A stretch of 64,000 bases of DNA from Saccharomonospora viridis DSM 43017 (GTDB lineage Bacteria > Actinomycetota > Actinomycetes > Mycobacteriales > Pseudonocardiaceae), in contig NC_013159.1 in assembly GCF_000023865.1 (NCBI RefSeq), forward strand, positions 372,001 through 436,000, in the 5' to 3' direction. The notes under the pieces were generated by a model. That model searched no databases. It had not been told where the DNA came from and was given only the letters and a program-made list of their open reading frames with translations. Of the stretch, positions 1 through 13,952 are shown in pieces. The position numbers were made by a program, and so were the translations under genes. Numbering within the stretch: position 1 is the stretch's first letter; every line of letters begins with the position of its first letter.

Positions 1-693
1 ACGATCACCAAGGAACTCAACGCGGCCCTGGAAGGCAACGCGCCCGATGTGAAGGCGTTGCTGCGAAACGCCGAGGAACTGGTGGAGGCGCTCGACGAGC
101 AGTCCAGCGACATCACCACCGCGCTCGACCAACTCAACCGGCTGTCGTCCACTCTGAACGCCCAACGCGACAAGATCGCTGTGGCGGTCGAGGACCTCGG
201 TCCGGGGTTGGAGGTGCTCGAACGGCAACGTGACCAGCTCGTCGCCATGTTGGGCGCTCTCGAAGGACTGTCCGATGTGGCTGTCGAAACCGTCAACGCC
301 GGCCAGGAAGACCTGGTGGCCAACCTCGAAGCGCTCTTGCCGACCTTGCGCAAGCTCAGCGAGGCGGGTGCCGACCTGCCTAACGCGCTGGAGCTGCTGT
401 TGACGTATCCGTTCACGGACGCGGCCGCCGAGGGCGTCAAGGGCGACTACATGAACCTGTACATCGATCTCGATCTGGACCTGCAGGAGATCCTCGCCAA
501 CCTCGGCCGCAGCAGGCAGAACCCGCTGCAGAACCTGCCGATCGTCGGTGACCTCACCAATCCCCGCGAAACCGATCCGGACGACACGTCGTCGGTGCTG
601 CCGTTGCCGGGGGACACGGGCGGCGGGGCGGCCCCCGGCGGACAGGGCGGCCTCGACGGAATTCTGGACTCCATGGTCGGGGGTGGTCGCTGA
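1..693 (+). CDS. mceE: Mce family protein MceE, C-terminal part (cut by window start)
   Basis: The reading frame is open from base 1, so the N-terminus, with the MCE domain and any lipobox, lies outside the window. The visible 230 residues are the long heptad-rich alpha-helical region typical of Mce proteins (repeated Leu/Ala/Glu runs from residue 1 to about 120), then a short domain and a Gly/Pro-rich tail. Mce proteins form a periplasm-spanning hexamer feeding lipids to a YrbE/Mkl ABC importer. The stop overlaps the ATG of the next gene by one base (TGATG), so the two are co-translated. Identity as MceE rather than another Mce paralogue rests on it directly preceding MceF, the last mce gene of such operons. 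Confidence 0.8.
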   Translation, partial: TITKELNAALEGNAPDVKALLRNAEELVEALDEQSSDITTALDQLNRLSSTLNAQRDKIAVAVEDLGPGLEVLERQRDQLVAMLGALEGLSDVAVETVNAGQEDLVANLEALLPTLRKLSEAGADLPNALELLLTYPFTDAAAEGVKGDYMNLYIDLDLDLQEILANLGRSRQNPLQNLPIVGDLTNPRETDPDDTSSVLPLPGDTGGGAAPGGQGGLDGILDSMVGGGR

Positions 694-1955
694 TGCTCGT
701 CCGCAAGACCAAGATCCAACTCGTCGCGTTCCTCGTCGTCTCGGTTCTGGCGGTCGCGTACGCGCTCGTCCGGTTCACCGATGTCGAGAAGACGTTCGGT
801 GCCGGCGGTTACACGGTCCACCTCCACCTGACTTCCTCCGGGGGGATCTTCACGGGTGCCGAGGTCACCTATCGCGGTTACAACATCGGCGAGGTGGGAC
901 GGCTCAGCCTGACCGAGGACGGGTTGGCGGCCGAGTTGCTCATCGAACCCGACACCCCTCGGGTGCCGCGTGAACTGGACGTGACCATCGCCAACCGCTC
1001 GGCGGTGGGGGAGCAGTACGTCGATCTGCGCCCGGTCACCGACGAAGGCCCGTACCTCGCCGACGGCGACGTCATCGGCCCGGAGAGGGTCAGCACCCCG
1101 GTACCCGCCGAGGACCTCATCACCGACCTGGACAGCCTCGCCTCCTCGGTGCCGACGGAGTCGTTGCGCACGATCGTCGACGAGTCCTATGAGGCGTTCC
1201 ACGGCACCGGGGAGCACTTGCAGAGGCTCATGGACACCACGAGCGAGTTCACCCGGGTCGCCAAGGAGTACCTGCCGCAGACGGTGGAGTTGCTCGACAA
1301 GGGCAGCACGGTCCTGCGCACCCAGAACGACCTCTCCACGTACATGCGATCGTTCAGCGAGGACCTGGCGGCCTTGTCGCAGACGCTGAAGGACTCCGAC
1401 GGCGACATCCGGAACTTGATCGACGTCGCGCCGGACGCGGCGACGACGGTCAGCGGGGTGCTCGCCGAGTCCGGTCCCGGACTCAGCAACGTGGTCGCCA
1501 ACCTGTTGACGACCTCCAACGTGCTCATCACCCGACTCGACGGGGTGGAGCAGGCGTTGGTGAGTTATCCGTTGGTCGCGGCGGGCGCTTACAGCGTTAC
1601 CCCCGGCGACGGGACCGCGCATCTGGGGCTCGTGCTGAACCTGTTCGACCCACCCGCGTGCACCAAGGGCTACCGGCCTCCGGAGACTTATCGTCCCGGC
1701 AACGACACGACGCCTCGCGAGCCGTACAAGGACGCGTACTGCGCCGAGCCGCCGGGCAGCCCCATCGCCGTGCGGGGTTCGCAGAACGCGCCGTACAACG
1801 GCGTGCCGTCGCTGCCGACGCCCGCCCAGGTGGAGGCCAACCGCAACCGCGATTCCGAACAACTGGAGTACCTGCGGCGCATCGCGTCCGACTTGGCGAA
1901 GGAGGACGGACGTTCCATCTCGAGCCTGCGCGAGCTCGTCGGATTGCCGGACTGA
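693..1955 (+). CDS. mceF: Mce family protein MceF
   Basis: A protein of 420 aa with an N-terminal membrane anchor (residues about 8-27), an MCE/MlaD domain (about 35-115, containing GAEVTYRGYNIGEV and VGEQYVDL), a long helical stretch to about 290, and a Cys-containing C-terminal domain with PPGSP and RGSQNAP, typical of MceF. No lipobox is seen. It is the last mce gene; two Mce-associated genes follow after a 63-base gap. Its role is as a subunit of the Mce lipid-import tube. It starts at the ATG overlapping the stop of mceE. The MCE signature makes the family assignment firm; the F letter comes from position in the operon and from the C-terminal domain. Confidence 0.9.
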   Translation: MLVRKTKIQLVAFLVVSVLAVAYALVRFTDVEKTFGAGGYTVHLHLTSSGGIFTGAEVTYRGYNIGEVGRLSLTEDGLAAELLIEPDTPRVPRELDVTIANRSAVGEQYVDLRPVTDEGPYLADGDVIGPERVSTPVPAEDLITDLDSLASSVPTESLRTIVDESYEAFHGTGEHLQRLMDTTSEFTRVAKEYLPQTVELLDKGSTVLRTQNDLSTYMRSFSEDLAALSQTLKDSDGDIRNLIDVAPDAATTVSGVLAESGPGLSNVVANLLTTSNVLITRLDGVEQALVSYPLVAAGAYSVTPGDGTAHLGLVLNLFDPPACTKGYRPPETYRPGNDTTPREPYKDAYCAEPPGSPIAVRGSQNAPYNGVPSLPTPAQVEANRNRDSEQLEYLRRIASDLAKEDGRSISSLRELVGLPD

Positions 1956-2018
1956 GAGGAACGACGCGCAGACCGACCTGCCCACGCCGACCACACCCAC
2001 GATCTGATCAGGAGCCCT

Positions 2019-2825
2019 ATGAGTTCGGAGGACCAGCGGCCGGAGCCGGACGACGCCGAGGACCGTCCGGCCACCGAGCCCGACATCGACACCGCCGACG
2101 AGTCTTCGGCGGAGGGACGGTGGGCGGACGGCTCCGGCGCGGACGGACCGGATGCCCCGGATGACTCGGACGCCTCGGAGAACGGGGAGAACGAGGGGAG
2201 CGAAGAGGACGCGGAGACTGCGAAGAACCCGAAGGGCGACAAGACGGGCAGCTCGAAGGACACGGAAGGCGAACGGCGTCCGACCCGTTCGGGGCCACCG
2301 CGCCCGCTGTTGTTCACCGTGGCCGCACTCGCGTCGGCCGCACTCGTCGTCGCTATCGTGTTCGGTGTCATGTGGCGGAACGCGGCGGGCAGCGATGAGC
2401 TGAAGATCGCCGAGGCCCGCGATGAGGTCACGGCCACGGCGAACCGTGCCGCCGCGGTCTTCCTTGAGTTCGATCACACCAGGAGTGACGAGCTTCTCGC
2501 CGAGCGGAAGAAACTCTCGACCGACGAGATGAGCGAGGAGATCGACGAAACCGAGCAGGAGTGGCGCGACTCGATCGAGGAGGCCCAACTCAAGACCGTC
2601 GCCACGGTGCAGGACGTCGCGGTGGAGGAGCTCAACGTCCACGAGGGCAAGGCGCGGGCGTTGGCCGTGGTCCAGATCGAGGTCACCAACAAACAGGGCA
2701 GCTTCACCAACGTCGAGCGGCTGCAGTTGGAGTTGGAACGCGAGCAGCAGGGTGACGAATCGGACGGGGACCGGCAGTGGAAGGTGTCGGCCCTGGCGAA
2801 CGTGCAGTACGGGGCGAGTGGCTAG
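2019..2825 (+). CDS. Mce-associated membrane protein (Mam/Mas type)
   Basis: A protein of 268 aa. The first 90 residues are a very acidic, low-complexity cytoplasmic tail rich in Asp, Glu, Ser and Pro. One transmembrane helix follows (about 97-120), then an exported domain of about 140 residues with the NTF2-like look of Mce-associated proteins. The start ATG has GGAG six bases upstream. It sits 63 bp after mceF and 53 bp before a second protein of the same design, as in mycobacterial mce loci where such pairs (Rv0175-Rv0178) close the operon. They are thought to stabilise or assist the Mce complex. The precise role here is inferred only from position and architecture. Confidence 0.82.
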   Translation: MSSEDQRPEPDDAEDRPATEPDIDTADESSAEGRWADGSGADGPDAPDDSDASENGENEGSEEDAETAKNPKGDKTGSSKDTEGERRPTRSGPPRPLLFTVAALASAALVVAIVFGVMWRNAAGSDELKIAEARDEVTATANRAAAVFLEFDHTRSDELLAERKKLSTDEMSEEIDETEQEWRDSIEEAQLKTVATVQDVAVEELNVHEGKARALAVVQIEVTNKQGSFTNVERLQLELEREQQGDESDGDRQWKVSALANVQYGASG

Positions 2826-2878
2826 TCACCACGTCCGCCCAGCCCCCACCGACCCGCAGAACGTAGTAGGAGATCCCG

Positions 2879-4072
2879 ATGCCACCTTCTCGCCGCCGGC
2901 TTCCTGCGGTACAGCGTCCGTCGCCGACCCGTCGACCGAGGGTCGCGGGGCTGCGCAAGCCGTCACCTGTGCCTCGTTCCACCGTCTCGGACGAGGCCGG
3001 AAGGGGTGTCGGCGGTACGGAGCCCGCACCAAAGGAGTCCCGGTCGGCGCGTCCGGAGGCTGGACCCGGGTCACCGTCCGAGTCGCCGAAGCCGTCCGAT
3101 CCGACCGAGGAGCGGTCTGCCGAGGAGGGGGGCGTCACCGACTCCGCTGAGCCACCGGAGTCGCCGGACCCGGCCGAATCGCCGAAGCGGTCGGGCGAGG
3201 ATACTGAGACCGCCGAGGACGGGAAGGCCGCCGAGAGCGCGGAGGACAGCCCGGCAGACGGTGCGGAAGACGTTGTGGCCCCTGAGACGGCCGCCAAGGC
3301 GCGGTCGGCACCGGCGAAGGTGGGGCGCCCGAGTCCCCGGCCCAAGAGGCGGGACAGGGGCGTCAGCAGGCCCATGAAGCCGGAACAGGTCGAACTCGCC
3401 GATGCCGACGAGGAACGTTCGGACGCCGCCGAAGCGGGAGTGGCCGGCGGGGCGGCGGAGGGGGGTCGCGAACGCCGTGCGGGCTATCCGGTGCTTGCGG
3501 CCTTGGTGGCCGCCACGCTCGTTCTGTCGGGTCTTGCGGTGTTCTTCAAGCTGAGGCACAGCGAGGCCACGGAGCTGACCTCCAACGCGGCGCTGGTGGA
3601 CGTCGCGACGACGGCTGAGGTCAAACAGGCCATGAGCGATGCGGCCGAGCGCCTGTTCTCGATCGACTACAACGACATGGCCAAGACGGAACGGGCCGCC
3701 GAACAGTTGCTCGGCAGTGAGGAGGTCAAAAGCACTTATGACACCCTGATGGGGGAGTATCGGGGGCAGGCGGGCGAGCAGAAGATCGTCGTGACCACCA
3801 CGGCCGTCCGCAGCGCGGTGGTACTCCTCGATGGTGACCGTGCCAGGGTCATGGTTTACGTTGATCAGACAGCGACGCGGGCAGGCGACGAGCAGACCGT
3901 CGGCGGTCCGGCGGCCATGTGGTTCGAGACCGAACGGAAAGACGGCGAGTGGAAGGTCATGAACATGGACGTCTACGGTGCCGGTCAGTCGTCCGGTGCA
4001 CGATCTGAGTTGTCGCCGAATGGTCCGAAGCCGTCGTCGTCGCAGGCAGAGGAGTCGACGGAGGGTAACTGA
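2879..4072 (+). CDS. Mce-associated membrane protein, long acidic/Ser-rich N-terminus
   Basis: A protein of 397 aa. It opens with a basic Arg/Pro-rich motif (MPPSRRRLPAVQRP) usual in Mce-associated proteins, then about 170 residues of Pro/Glu/Ser-rich disordered sequence, a transmembrane helix at about 200-222, and a C-terminal exported domain of about 150 residues similar in layout to the preceding gene. The ATG is preceded by AGGAG. It is the last gene of the mce operon; no strong terminator is visible downstream before the rpoB promoters. Function as an accessory of the Mce lipid transporter is inferred from family and position. Confidence 0.8.
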   Translation: MPPSRRRLPAVQRPSPTRRPRVAGLRKPSPVPRSTVSDEAGRGVGGTEPAPKESRSARPEAGPGSPSESPKPSDPTEERSAEEGGVTDSAEPPESPDPAESPKRSGEDTETAEDGKAAESAEDSPADGAEDVVAPETAAKARSAPAKVGRPSPRPKRRDRGVSRPMKPEQVELADADEERSDAAEAGVAGGAAEGGRERRAGYPVLAALVAATLVLSGLAVFFKLRHSEATELTSNAALVDVATTAEVKQAMSDAAERLFSIDYNDMAKTERAAEQLLGSEEVKSTYDTLMGEYRGQAGEQKIVVTTTAVRSAVVLLDGDRARVMVYVDQTATRAGDEQTVGGPAAMWFETERKDGEWKVMNMDVYGAGQSSGARSELSPNGPKPSSSQAEESTEGN

Positions 4073-4239
4073 CACTGCGCCAACTGGTGGTTAACCGGCA
4101 AAGGATGCTTGACTCAGAGTCCTTAGGGGTTCACGCTTACAGGCAACACGGCAACGTCTTGCGGGAGACGGCCGAGTACGAGAAGGAGAGGCGAGCAGCG
4201 AGGTCGGACCTCGGCCGTCAAACGGTCGAGTGAGTCCCC

Positions 4240-4268
4240 TCGACAACTCTCCTATGTCGGGCTAGACT
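4240..4268 (+). promoter_or_regulatory. Predicted promoter P1 upstream of rpoB
   Basis: TCGACA and TAGACT are separated by 17 bases, a good sigma-70/HrdB-like match, about 135 bases before the rpoB start. It lies in the 331-base gap between the mce operon and rpoB (4073-4403), which otherwise holds a small GAGGTC/GGACCTC inverted repeat near 4200 and the second promoter candidate listed separately. Pattern match only. Confidence 0.5.
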
Positions 4269-4336
4269 GCTTTTTTGCGCTGCCCACTTTCAGGCTGCCC
4301 ACGTGTGGCAGCTAGGATGGTCGGCAAACCGCACCC

Positions 4337-4366
4337 TTGACAGTCCGCGTTACGAGTTGCTAGCGC
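4337..4366 (+). promoter_or_regulatory. Predicted promoter P2 upstream of rpoB
   Basis: A perfect -35 hexamer TTGACA is followed after 18 bases by TAGCGC, a weak -10. It would start transcription about 30 bases before the rpoB TTG start. Less certain than the upstream promoter because of the poor -10. Confidence 0.35.
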
Positions 4367-4403
4367 GGCTGATCAACCAGCTATGTCCCCGGAAGGACGC
4401 ATC

Positions 4404-7400
4404 TTGGCAGTCTCTCCCGCGAACCAGGCCAGTGCTGCGACCAACTCGAATCGACCGTCAACGGGTATTCCAGGAGCACCGAAGCGAGTCTCTTTCGGGG
4501 AGATTCGCGAGCCACTCGGTATTCCGAACCTGCTTGACGTGCAGATTCAGTCCTTCGAGTGGTTCACCGGCTCCGAGGCATGGTACGAGCGCGCCGTCAA
4601 TGAGGGTGAGGAGAACCCGGTCGGCGGTCTCGAGGAGGTCCTGAACGAGATCTCCCCGATCGAGGACTTCTCCGGATCGATGTCCCTGTCCTTCTCCGAC
4701 CCACGCTTCGACGAGGTCAAGGCCTCCGTCGAGGAGTGCAAGGACAAGGACATGACCTATGCGGCGCCCTTGTTCGTCACCGCTGAGTTCGTCAACCACA
4801 ACACCGGTGAGATCAAGAGCCAGACGGTCTTCATGGGCGACTTCCCCGTGATGACCGACAAGGGCACCTTCATCATCAACGGCACCGAACGGGTGGTGGT
4901 GTCCCAGCTCGTCCGCTCGCCGGGCGTGTACTTCGACCAGTCGATCGACAAGTCCACGGACAAGGACGTCTTCAGCGTCAAGATCATCCCGAGCCGTGGT
5001 GCCTGGCTGGAGTTCGACGTCGACAAGCGCGACACCGTCGGTGTGCGTATCGACCGCAAGCGTCGTCAGCCGGTCACAGTCCTGCTGAAGGCGCTCGGCT
5101 GGACCAACGAGCAGATCCGGGAGCGGTTCTCCTTCTCCGAGACGCTGCTCGCGACCCTGGAGAAGGACCCCACCACGACCCAGGACGAGGCGCTGCTCGA
5201 CATCCACCGCAAGCTGCGGCCGGGTGAGCCTCCGACGAAGGAGAGCGCCCAGGCGCTGGTGGAGAACCTGTTCTTCAAGGAGAAGCGGTACGACCTCGCC
5301 AAGGTCGGTCGGTACAAGGTCAACAAGAAGCTCGGCCTGAACATCCCGTACGACGTCGGCACGCTGACCGAAGAGGACATCGTCGCCACCATCGAGTACC
5401 TGGTCCGCCTCCACGCGGGCGAGGAGACGATGAAGGTCGGCGATGTCGAGGTGCCGGTCGAGGTCGACGACATCGACCACTTCGGTAACCGCCGCGTCCG
5501 TACCGTCGGCGAGCTGATCCAGAACCAGATCCGGGTCGGTCTCTCCCGCATGGAGCGGGTGGTCCGCGAGCGGATGACCACGCAGGACGTCGAGGCCATC
5601 ACGCCGCAGACCCTGATCAACATCCGCCCGGTCGTCGCTGCGATCAGGGAGTTCTTCGGAACCTCCCAGTTGTCGCAGTTCATGGACCAGAACAACCCGC
5701 TGTCGGGTCTGACGCACAAACGGCGCCTCAACGCGCTCGGCCCCGGTGGTCTGTCGCGTGAACGCGCCGGCATGGACGTCCGTGACGTGCACCCCAGCCA
5801 CTACGGCCGGATGTGCCCGATCGAGACGCCGGAAGGCCCGAACATCGGTCTGATCGGTTCGCTGGCCTCGCACGCGAGGGTCAACCCGTTCGGGTTCATC
5901 GAGACCCCGTACCGGAAGGTCGTCAACGGTCGGGTCACCGACGAGGTGCACTACCTGACCGCCGACGAGGAGGACCGCTTCGTCAAGGCGCAGGCCAACG
6001 CGCCGCTGACCGAGGACGGCTACTTCGCCGAGGAGAAGGTCCTCGGACGTCGGAAGGGCGGCGAGGTCGAGCTGCTCGACCCGATGGAGATCGACTACAT
6101 GGACGTCTCGCCGCGGCAGATGGTGTCCGTGGCGACCGCCATGATCCCCTTCCTCGAGCACGACGACGCCAACCGTGCCCTGATGGGTGCGAACATGCAG
6201 CGGCAGGCCGTTCCGCTGCTGCGTAGCGAGGCCCCGCTGGTGGGTACGGGCGTCGAGCTCCCGGCCGCTGTCGACGCCGGTGACGTCGTCGTCGCCGAGG
6301 AGTCGGGCGTGGTCGAGGAGCTGTCCGCCGACATGATCACGATCATGCAGGACGACGGCACCCGCCGTAGCTACGGCCTGTACAAGTTCCGCCGTACCAA
6401 CGCGGGTACCTGCTTCAACCACCGCCCGATCGTCAACGAGGGCGACCGCGTGGAGCGGGGACAGGTCATCGCCGACGGGCCGTCGACCGACAAGGGCGAG
6501 ATGGCGCTCGGCAAGAACCTCCTCGTGGCGATCATGCCGTGGGAGGGCCACAACTACGAGGACGCCATCGTCATCTCGCAGCGTCTCGTGCAGGACGACG
6601 TGCTCACGTCGATCCACATCGAGGAGTACGAGATCGACGCCCGGGACACCAAGCTCGGCGCCGAGGAGATCACTCGGGACATCCCGAACGTCTCCGAGGA
6701 CGTGCTCGCCGACCTCGACGAGCGCGGCATCGTCCGGATCGGTGCCGAGGTCCGTGACGGCGACATCCTGGTCGGGAAGGTCACGCCCAAGGGTGAGACC
6801 GAACTGACCCCCGAGGAACGCCTGCTCCGTGCCATCTTCGGCGAGAAGGCCCGCGAGGTGCGGGACACGTCGCTGAAGGTGCCGCACGGTGAGACGGGCA
6901 AGGTCATCGGCGTCCGCGTGTTCTCCCGCGAGGAGGACGACGAGCTGCCTCCGGGCGTCAACGAGCTCGTCCGCGTCTACGTCGCGAAGAAGAGCAAGAT
7001 CCAGGACGGCGATAAGCTGGCCGGTCGGCACGGTAACAAGGGTGTGATCGGCAAGATCCTGCCCGTGGAGGACATGCCGTTCCTCCCCGACGGCACGCCC
7101 GTCGACGTCGTGCTGAACACCCATGGTGTGCCCCGACGGATGAACATCGGGCAGATCATGGAGCTGCACCTCGGTTGGCTGGCCTCCCAGGGCTGGAAGG
7201 TCGAAGGCAACCCCGAGTGGGCGAAGAACCTGACCGAGGAGCTGCGGGACGTCGAGCCGGGCACGAACACCGCGACACCGGTGTTCGACGGTGCCCGGGA
7301 GGAGGAGATCACGGGGCTGCTCGGCTGCACCAAGCCGAACCGCGACGGCCAGCGCCTGGTCGGTCCGGACGGCAAGGCCACGCTGTTCGACGGCCGCACC

Positions 7401-7895
7401 GGCGAGCCGTTCCCGTACCCCGTGGCCGTCGGCTACATGTACATCCTGAAGCTGCACCACATGGTGGACGAGAAGATCCACGCTCGCTCCACCGGTCCGT
7501 ACTCGATGATCACGCAGCAGCCTCTGGGTGGTAAGGCGCAGTTCGGTGGCCAGCGCTTCGGTGAGATGGAGTGCTGGGCCATGCAGGCGTACGGCGCCGC
7601 CTACACCCTCCAGGAGCTGCTCACGATCAAGTCCGACGACGTGGTTGGCCGTGTCAAGGTCTACGAGGCCATCGTCAAGGGCGAGAACATGCCGTCGCCG
7701 GGCATTCCCGAGTCGTTCAAGGTGCTGCTGAAGGAACTTCAGTCGCTGTGCCTGAACGTCGAGGTCCTCTCCAGCGACGGCGCCTCCATCGAGATGCGCG
7801 ACTCCGACGACGAGGATCTCGAACGCGCCGCTGCCAACCTCGGCATCAACCTGTCCCGCAACGAGTCGCCCTCCGTGGACGACGTCGTGCAATGA
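4404..7895 (+). CDS. rpoB: DNA-directed RNA polymerase beta subunit
   Basis: Beta subunit of the core RNA polymerase, 1163 aa, matching actinobacterial RpoB along its full length. I chose the TTG at 4404 over the in-frame ATG at 4383 because GGAAGGA lies six bases before it and the resulting N-terminus is the usual one. The rifampicin-resistance region is near residues 419-450 ([15 protein letters not shown] then [14 protein letters not shown]). The Asp-516 and His-526 equivalents are wild type, but the position equivalent to Ser-531 is Asn (codon AAC at 5730-5732, local residue 443). It is followed by a 118-base gap with a strong hairpin and then rpoC, its operon partner. Two promoter candidates precede it. 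Confidence 0.98.
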   Translation: MAVSPANQASAATNSNRPSTGIPGAPKRVSFGEIREPLGIPNLLDVQIQSFEWFTGSEAWYERAVNEGEENPVGGLEEVLNEISPIEDFSGSMSLSFSDPRFDEVKASVEECKDKDMTYAAPLFVTAEFVNHNTGEIKSQTVFMGDFPVMTDKGTFIINGTERVVVSQLVRSPGVYFDQSIDKSTDKDVFSVKIIPSRGAWLEFDVDKRDTVGVRIDRKRRQPVTVLLKALGWTNEQIRERFSFSETLLATLEKDPTTTQDEALLDIHRKLRPGEPPTKESAQALVENLFFKEKRYDLAKVGRYKVNKKLGLNIPYDVGTLTEEDIVATIEYLVRLHAGEETMKVGDVEVPVEVDDIDHFGNRRVRTVGELIQNQIRVGLSRMERVVRERMTTQDVEAITPQTLINIRPVVAAIREFFGTSQLSQFMDQNNPLSGLTHKRRLNALGPGGLSRERAGMDVRDVHPSHYGRMCPIETPEGPNIGLIGSLASHARVNPFGFIETPYRKVVNGRVTDEVHYLTADEEDRFVKAQANAPLTEDGYFAEEKVLGRRKGGEVELLDPMEIDYMDVSPRQMVSVATAMIPFLEHDDANRALMGANMQRQAVPLLRSEAPLVGTGVELPAAVDAGDVVVAEESGVVEELSADMITIMQDDGTRRSYGLYKFRRTNAGTCFNHRPIVNEGDRVERGQVIADGPSTDKGEMALGKNLLVAIMPWEGHNYEDAIVISQRLVQDDVLTSIHIEEYEIDARDTKLGAEEITRDIPNVSEDVLADLDERGIVRIGAEVRDGDILVGKVTPKGETELTPEERLLRAIFGEKAREVRDTSLKVPHGETGKVIGVRVFSREEDDELPPGVNELVRVYVAKKSKIQDGDKLAGRHGNKGVIGKILPVEDMPFLPDGTPVDVVLNTHGVPRRMNIGQIMELHLGWLASQGWKVEGNPEWAKNLTEELRDVEPGTNTATPVFDGAREEEITGLLGCTKPNRDGQRLVGPDGKATLFDGRTGEPFPYPVAVGYMYILKLHHMVDEKIHARSTGPYSMITQQPLGGKAQFGGQRFGEMECWAMQAYGAAYTLQELLTIKSDDVVGRVKVYEAIVKGENMPSPGIPESFKVLLKELQSLCLNVEVLSSDGASIEMRDSDDEDLERAAANLGINLSRNESPSVDDVVQ

Positions 7896-7903
7896 CCCAG
7901 CCG

Positions 7904-7934
7904 CCCGGGCGGGGTGTCCCGCATCCCGCCCGGG
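7904..7934 (+). promoter_or_regulatory. Intercistronic hairpin between rpoB and rpoC
   Basis: Perfect 10-bp inverted repeat CCCGGGCGGG / CCCGCCCGGG with an 11-base loop, 8 bases after the rpoB stop. No T-run follows, so it is more likely an RNA-stability or partial attenuation element than a full terminator; rpoC must be read through. Confidence 0.6.
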
Positions 7935-8013
7935 TAGCCGAACCCCCCTCTAACCGATGGGGTCAGGAAAGCACTCCGGACCCCCGAGAAGAACCCCAAG
8001 GGGATGCAACAAC

Positions 8014-11925
<3,912 letters not shown>

Positions 11926-11936
11926 GCGAACACAGG

Positions 11937-11976
11937 AAAGCCCCCGGTCCACGATGGTGGGTCGGGGGCTTTTCTT
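11937..11976 (+). terminator. Rho-independent terminator after rpoC
   Basis: AAAGCCCCCG pairs with CGGGGGCTTTT around a 16-base loop, followed by more T residues (TTTTCTTCTT). It ends the rpoBC operon and separates it from the convergent T7SS-related operon. Confidence 0.9.
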
Positions 11977-12011
11977 CTTGGTGTCTTCGGTGGGGTCGTT
12001 GGGCTGCCGGG

Positions 12012-12812
12012 TCAGCGCTGTGCGTGGGTGGGCGCTGCACCCGGGACACGTTCGAGCAGACCGAGGACGGCTTCGAGGGTTTTCGGCAAGGTGTTCGGAC
12101 CGATTCGGTAGGGCATGGTGGCGTAGAAAAACCCGTCCTCGAAGGTCAGCACGAACGGCAGGACGCTCGCGTTCTCGACCAGGTATTCGAGGACATCCCG
12201 GTTCAACATGCGATTTGCGGCGCCCAGATCGTTCGCGAACACGGCGTACTGGCTGTCGTAGTGCCCCGGTAGCCGGAGCCGCTGCCATTCACCCTGCTGC
12301 CTGGCCACGGTCACGGGCGGCTCGGATATCACCGCTGTGCCTTCGCTGAGCACATGGCCGGGTTTGAGTGGGCGTCCGAGGAAATCGGTGTACAGCCGAC
12401 GAGCAAGTTTGACCGGAGGAAGGGGAGCGGTGATCACCTCGATGCGGTGTTCGTGGTGCGTCACGCCTCCGGTGGAGCCGCGCCTCTCCATCGACACTTC
12501 GGTCACTCGTAGCCGCCACGGTCCACGAACGAAATCGAGTGCGATCTCGAACCGCGGCCGTCGTACCGTGGCAAGCCAGTTGATGAAGCCGCCGGTGTAG
12601 TTCTTGAACGGCCGGAGCAGCTCGGCCGACCACGCCGTCGCCTTCTCCGGATCGGACACCATCGTGCCACCGAGACGTGCGGCGAGCGCGGTGAGCGCTT
12701 CGACATGTTCGCGCTGCTCCTTACGCGCGCTACGCCACTGCGACCAGAACAGCAGGCCGAGCCCCGCTGCCATGCACCCCAACAGCGGCGAGAGCCTGAG
12801 CCAGAGCTCCAT
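12012..12812 (-). CDS. Membrane-anchored protein of unknown family, array copy 1
   Basis: A protein of 266 aa with an N-terminal transmembrane helix (about 5-24) and no other recognised domain. Its last 100 residues share a pattern with the genes at 16171 and 17062: a hydrophobic L-x-L-P-hydrophobic region, a short beta-like stretch, and a final helix ending L-x-x-LL-[DE]-R-[LV]-P. The three are therefore treated as paralogues. The start ATG lies 3 bases after the stop of the EspA-like gene at 12816, so it is translated with the T7SS substrate pair upstream. By analogy with espACD, where the third gene stabilises the secreted pair, a helper role is conceivable, but no sequence similarity to EspD was established. 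Confidence 0.75.
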   Translation of the reverse strand: MELWLRLSPLLGCMAAGLGLLFWSQWRSARKEQREHVEALTALAARLGGTMVSDPEKATAWSAELLRPFKNYTGGFINWLATVRRPRFEIALDFVRGPWRLRVTEVSMERRGSTGGVTHHEHRIEVITAPLPPVKLARRLYTDFLGRPLKPGHVLSEGTAVISEPPVTVARQQGEWQRLRLPGHYDSQYAVFANDLGAANRMLNRDVLEYLVENASVLPFVLTFEDGFFYATMPYRIGPNTLPKTLEAVLGLLERVPGAAPTHAQR

Positions 12813-12815
12813 TAC

Positions 12816-13940
12816 TCAGATATCCAGATAGTCCTTGGTTTCCTGCAGTGGCTGGTCGGCGCCGGTGTCGTCGTACTCCCCGGCCTTCTGATAGTTGCTG
12901 ATGTTGCGCAACGGCTTGTCGACACCCGCGTTCGTGTTCTTGCCGAGGCCCAGCTGGGACACCGCAGTGTCAGACATTGCGGTGCCCATCGAGCTGACGA
13001 ACCCCTTCTGTAAACGCTCGCCGAGCATGCCGTCCTTGCTCCACAGTTTGGTCAGCGGCGACTTGTCGTCCAGGTTTTTGCTCATGTCCGCGAACAGACT
13101 GCCGACTTCCTTCTGGACCATCGACCGCTGGAAAGCAGTGCGAACGTTACCCAGACGGCCGGCCAGGTTGCGCAGGAACGCCAGGAACTTGTCCAGGAGC
13201 GTGCGCAGCTTGGCGACTATCTGCGACACTCGGCTACCGGTCGAAGCGACCCGCGCGGTCGTGGCCGCACCGGCAGCGGCCGTCGAAGCGCCGAAGCTGG
13301 GGGCCGCTGCCGCCAGCGCCGGAATCCAGATCATGATCAACCAGGTGATGAGCTCGGTGAGGATCGCTTTGACGAAATCCTCGACGATCGTCATGATCAT
13401 GCTGGAGATCTGCAACAGACGTGCGATCTCACCGGCCTGACCGGCCACGCCGTCGATGCCGTTCGCGAATTCGCCGAGTTTGGTGCCCGCCACTTCGGAG
13501 GCCGGGCCGCCCCAAGTCTGGATCGTGGTCTTCAGCTCTTCCTCGAACTGTTGGCTGAGCTTGGCCACACCCTCGCCGATGGCGTTGAAGTTCTCCGCCG
13601 CCTGAGACAACGCCGGCCCGTCGCCGCTGACGATGTGGATCGCGTCCTCGATCGGCTGCACCACACTGATCAGAAAGTTCAGTCCCTGTCCGATAAGCCA
13701 GCCGATGGGATCGGTCGCGATGCCGAGCGCGCTGGTGCCGAGCGATCCGATGAATGCGGTGCCCTCGGATGCCAGGCCGGACACTTCGGAGCCGTCGGCG
13801 CCGTCACTGAGCTTGTCCGCCGCTTCCTTGGTCTTGAGGTAGTTGCCGTAGAACGGGATGGCTTCCTGTGCCTTCTGGCCAACGGTCTTCTCGCCGGTGG
13901 TGATCGTGACGCCGCCGGCGGTGATCTTCTCCTCCGCCAC
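12816..13940 (-). CDS. EspA-like WxG-containing type VII secretion substrate, array copy 1
   Basis: A protein of 374 aa starting at GTG 13940 with AGGGG upstream, 12 bases after the preceding small gene. The N-terminal half shares with the other two large copies the block DPIG-WL, LNFLIS, QP-x-x-D, VSGDGPAL and a helix-W-x-G-helix turn (WGG at about 143), as in WXG100/EspA-like proteins. A strongly hydrophobic segment (about 186-215) follows, then an Ala/Thr-rich stretch, a basic helical region and an acidic tail ending ETKDYLDI. Predicted to be exported by T7SS as a pair with the small EspC-like protein encoded just upstream. Family placement rests on architecture, not a database search. Confidence 0.75.
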   Translation of the reverse strand: MAEEKITAGGVTITTGEKTVGQKAQEAIPFYGNYLKTKEAADKLSDGADGSEVSGLASEGTAFIGSLGTSALGIATDPIGWLIGQGLNFLISVVQPIEDAIHIVSGDGPALSQAAENFNAIGEGVAKLSQQFEEELKTTIQTWGGPASEVAGTKLGEFANGIDGVAGQAGEIARLLQISSMIMTIVEDFVKAILTELITWLIMIWIPALAAAAPSFGASTAAAGAATTARVASTGSRVSQIVAKLRTLLDKFLAFLRNLAGRLGNVRTAFQRSMVQKEVGSLFADMSKNLDDKSPLTKLWSKDGMLGERLQKGFVSSMGTAMSDTAVSQLGLGKNTNAGVDKPLRNISNYQKAGEYDDTGADQPLQETKDYLDI

Positions 13941-13952
13941 GAGACCCCTCGC

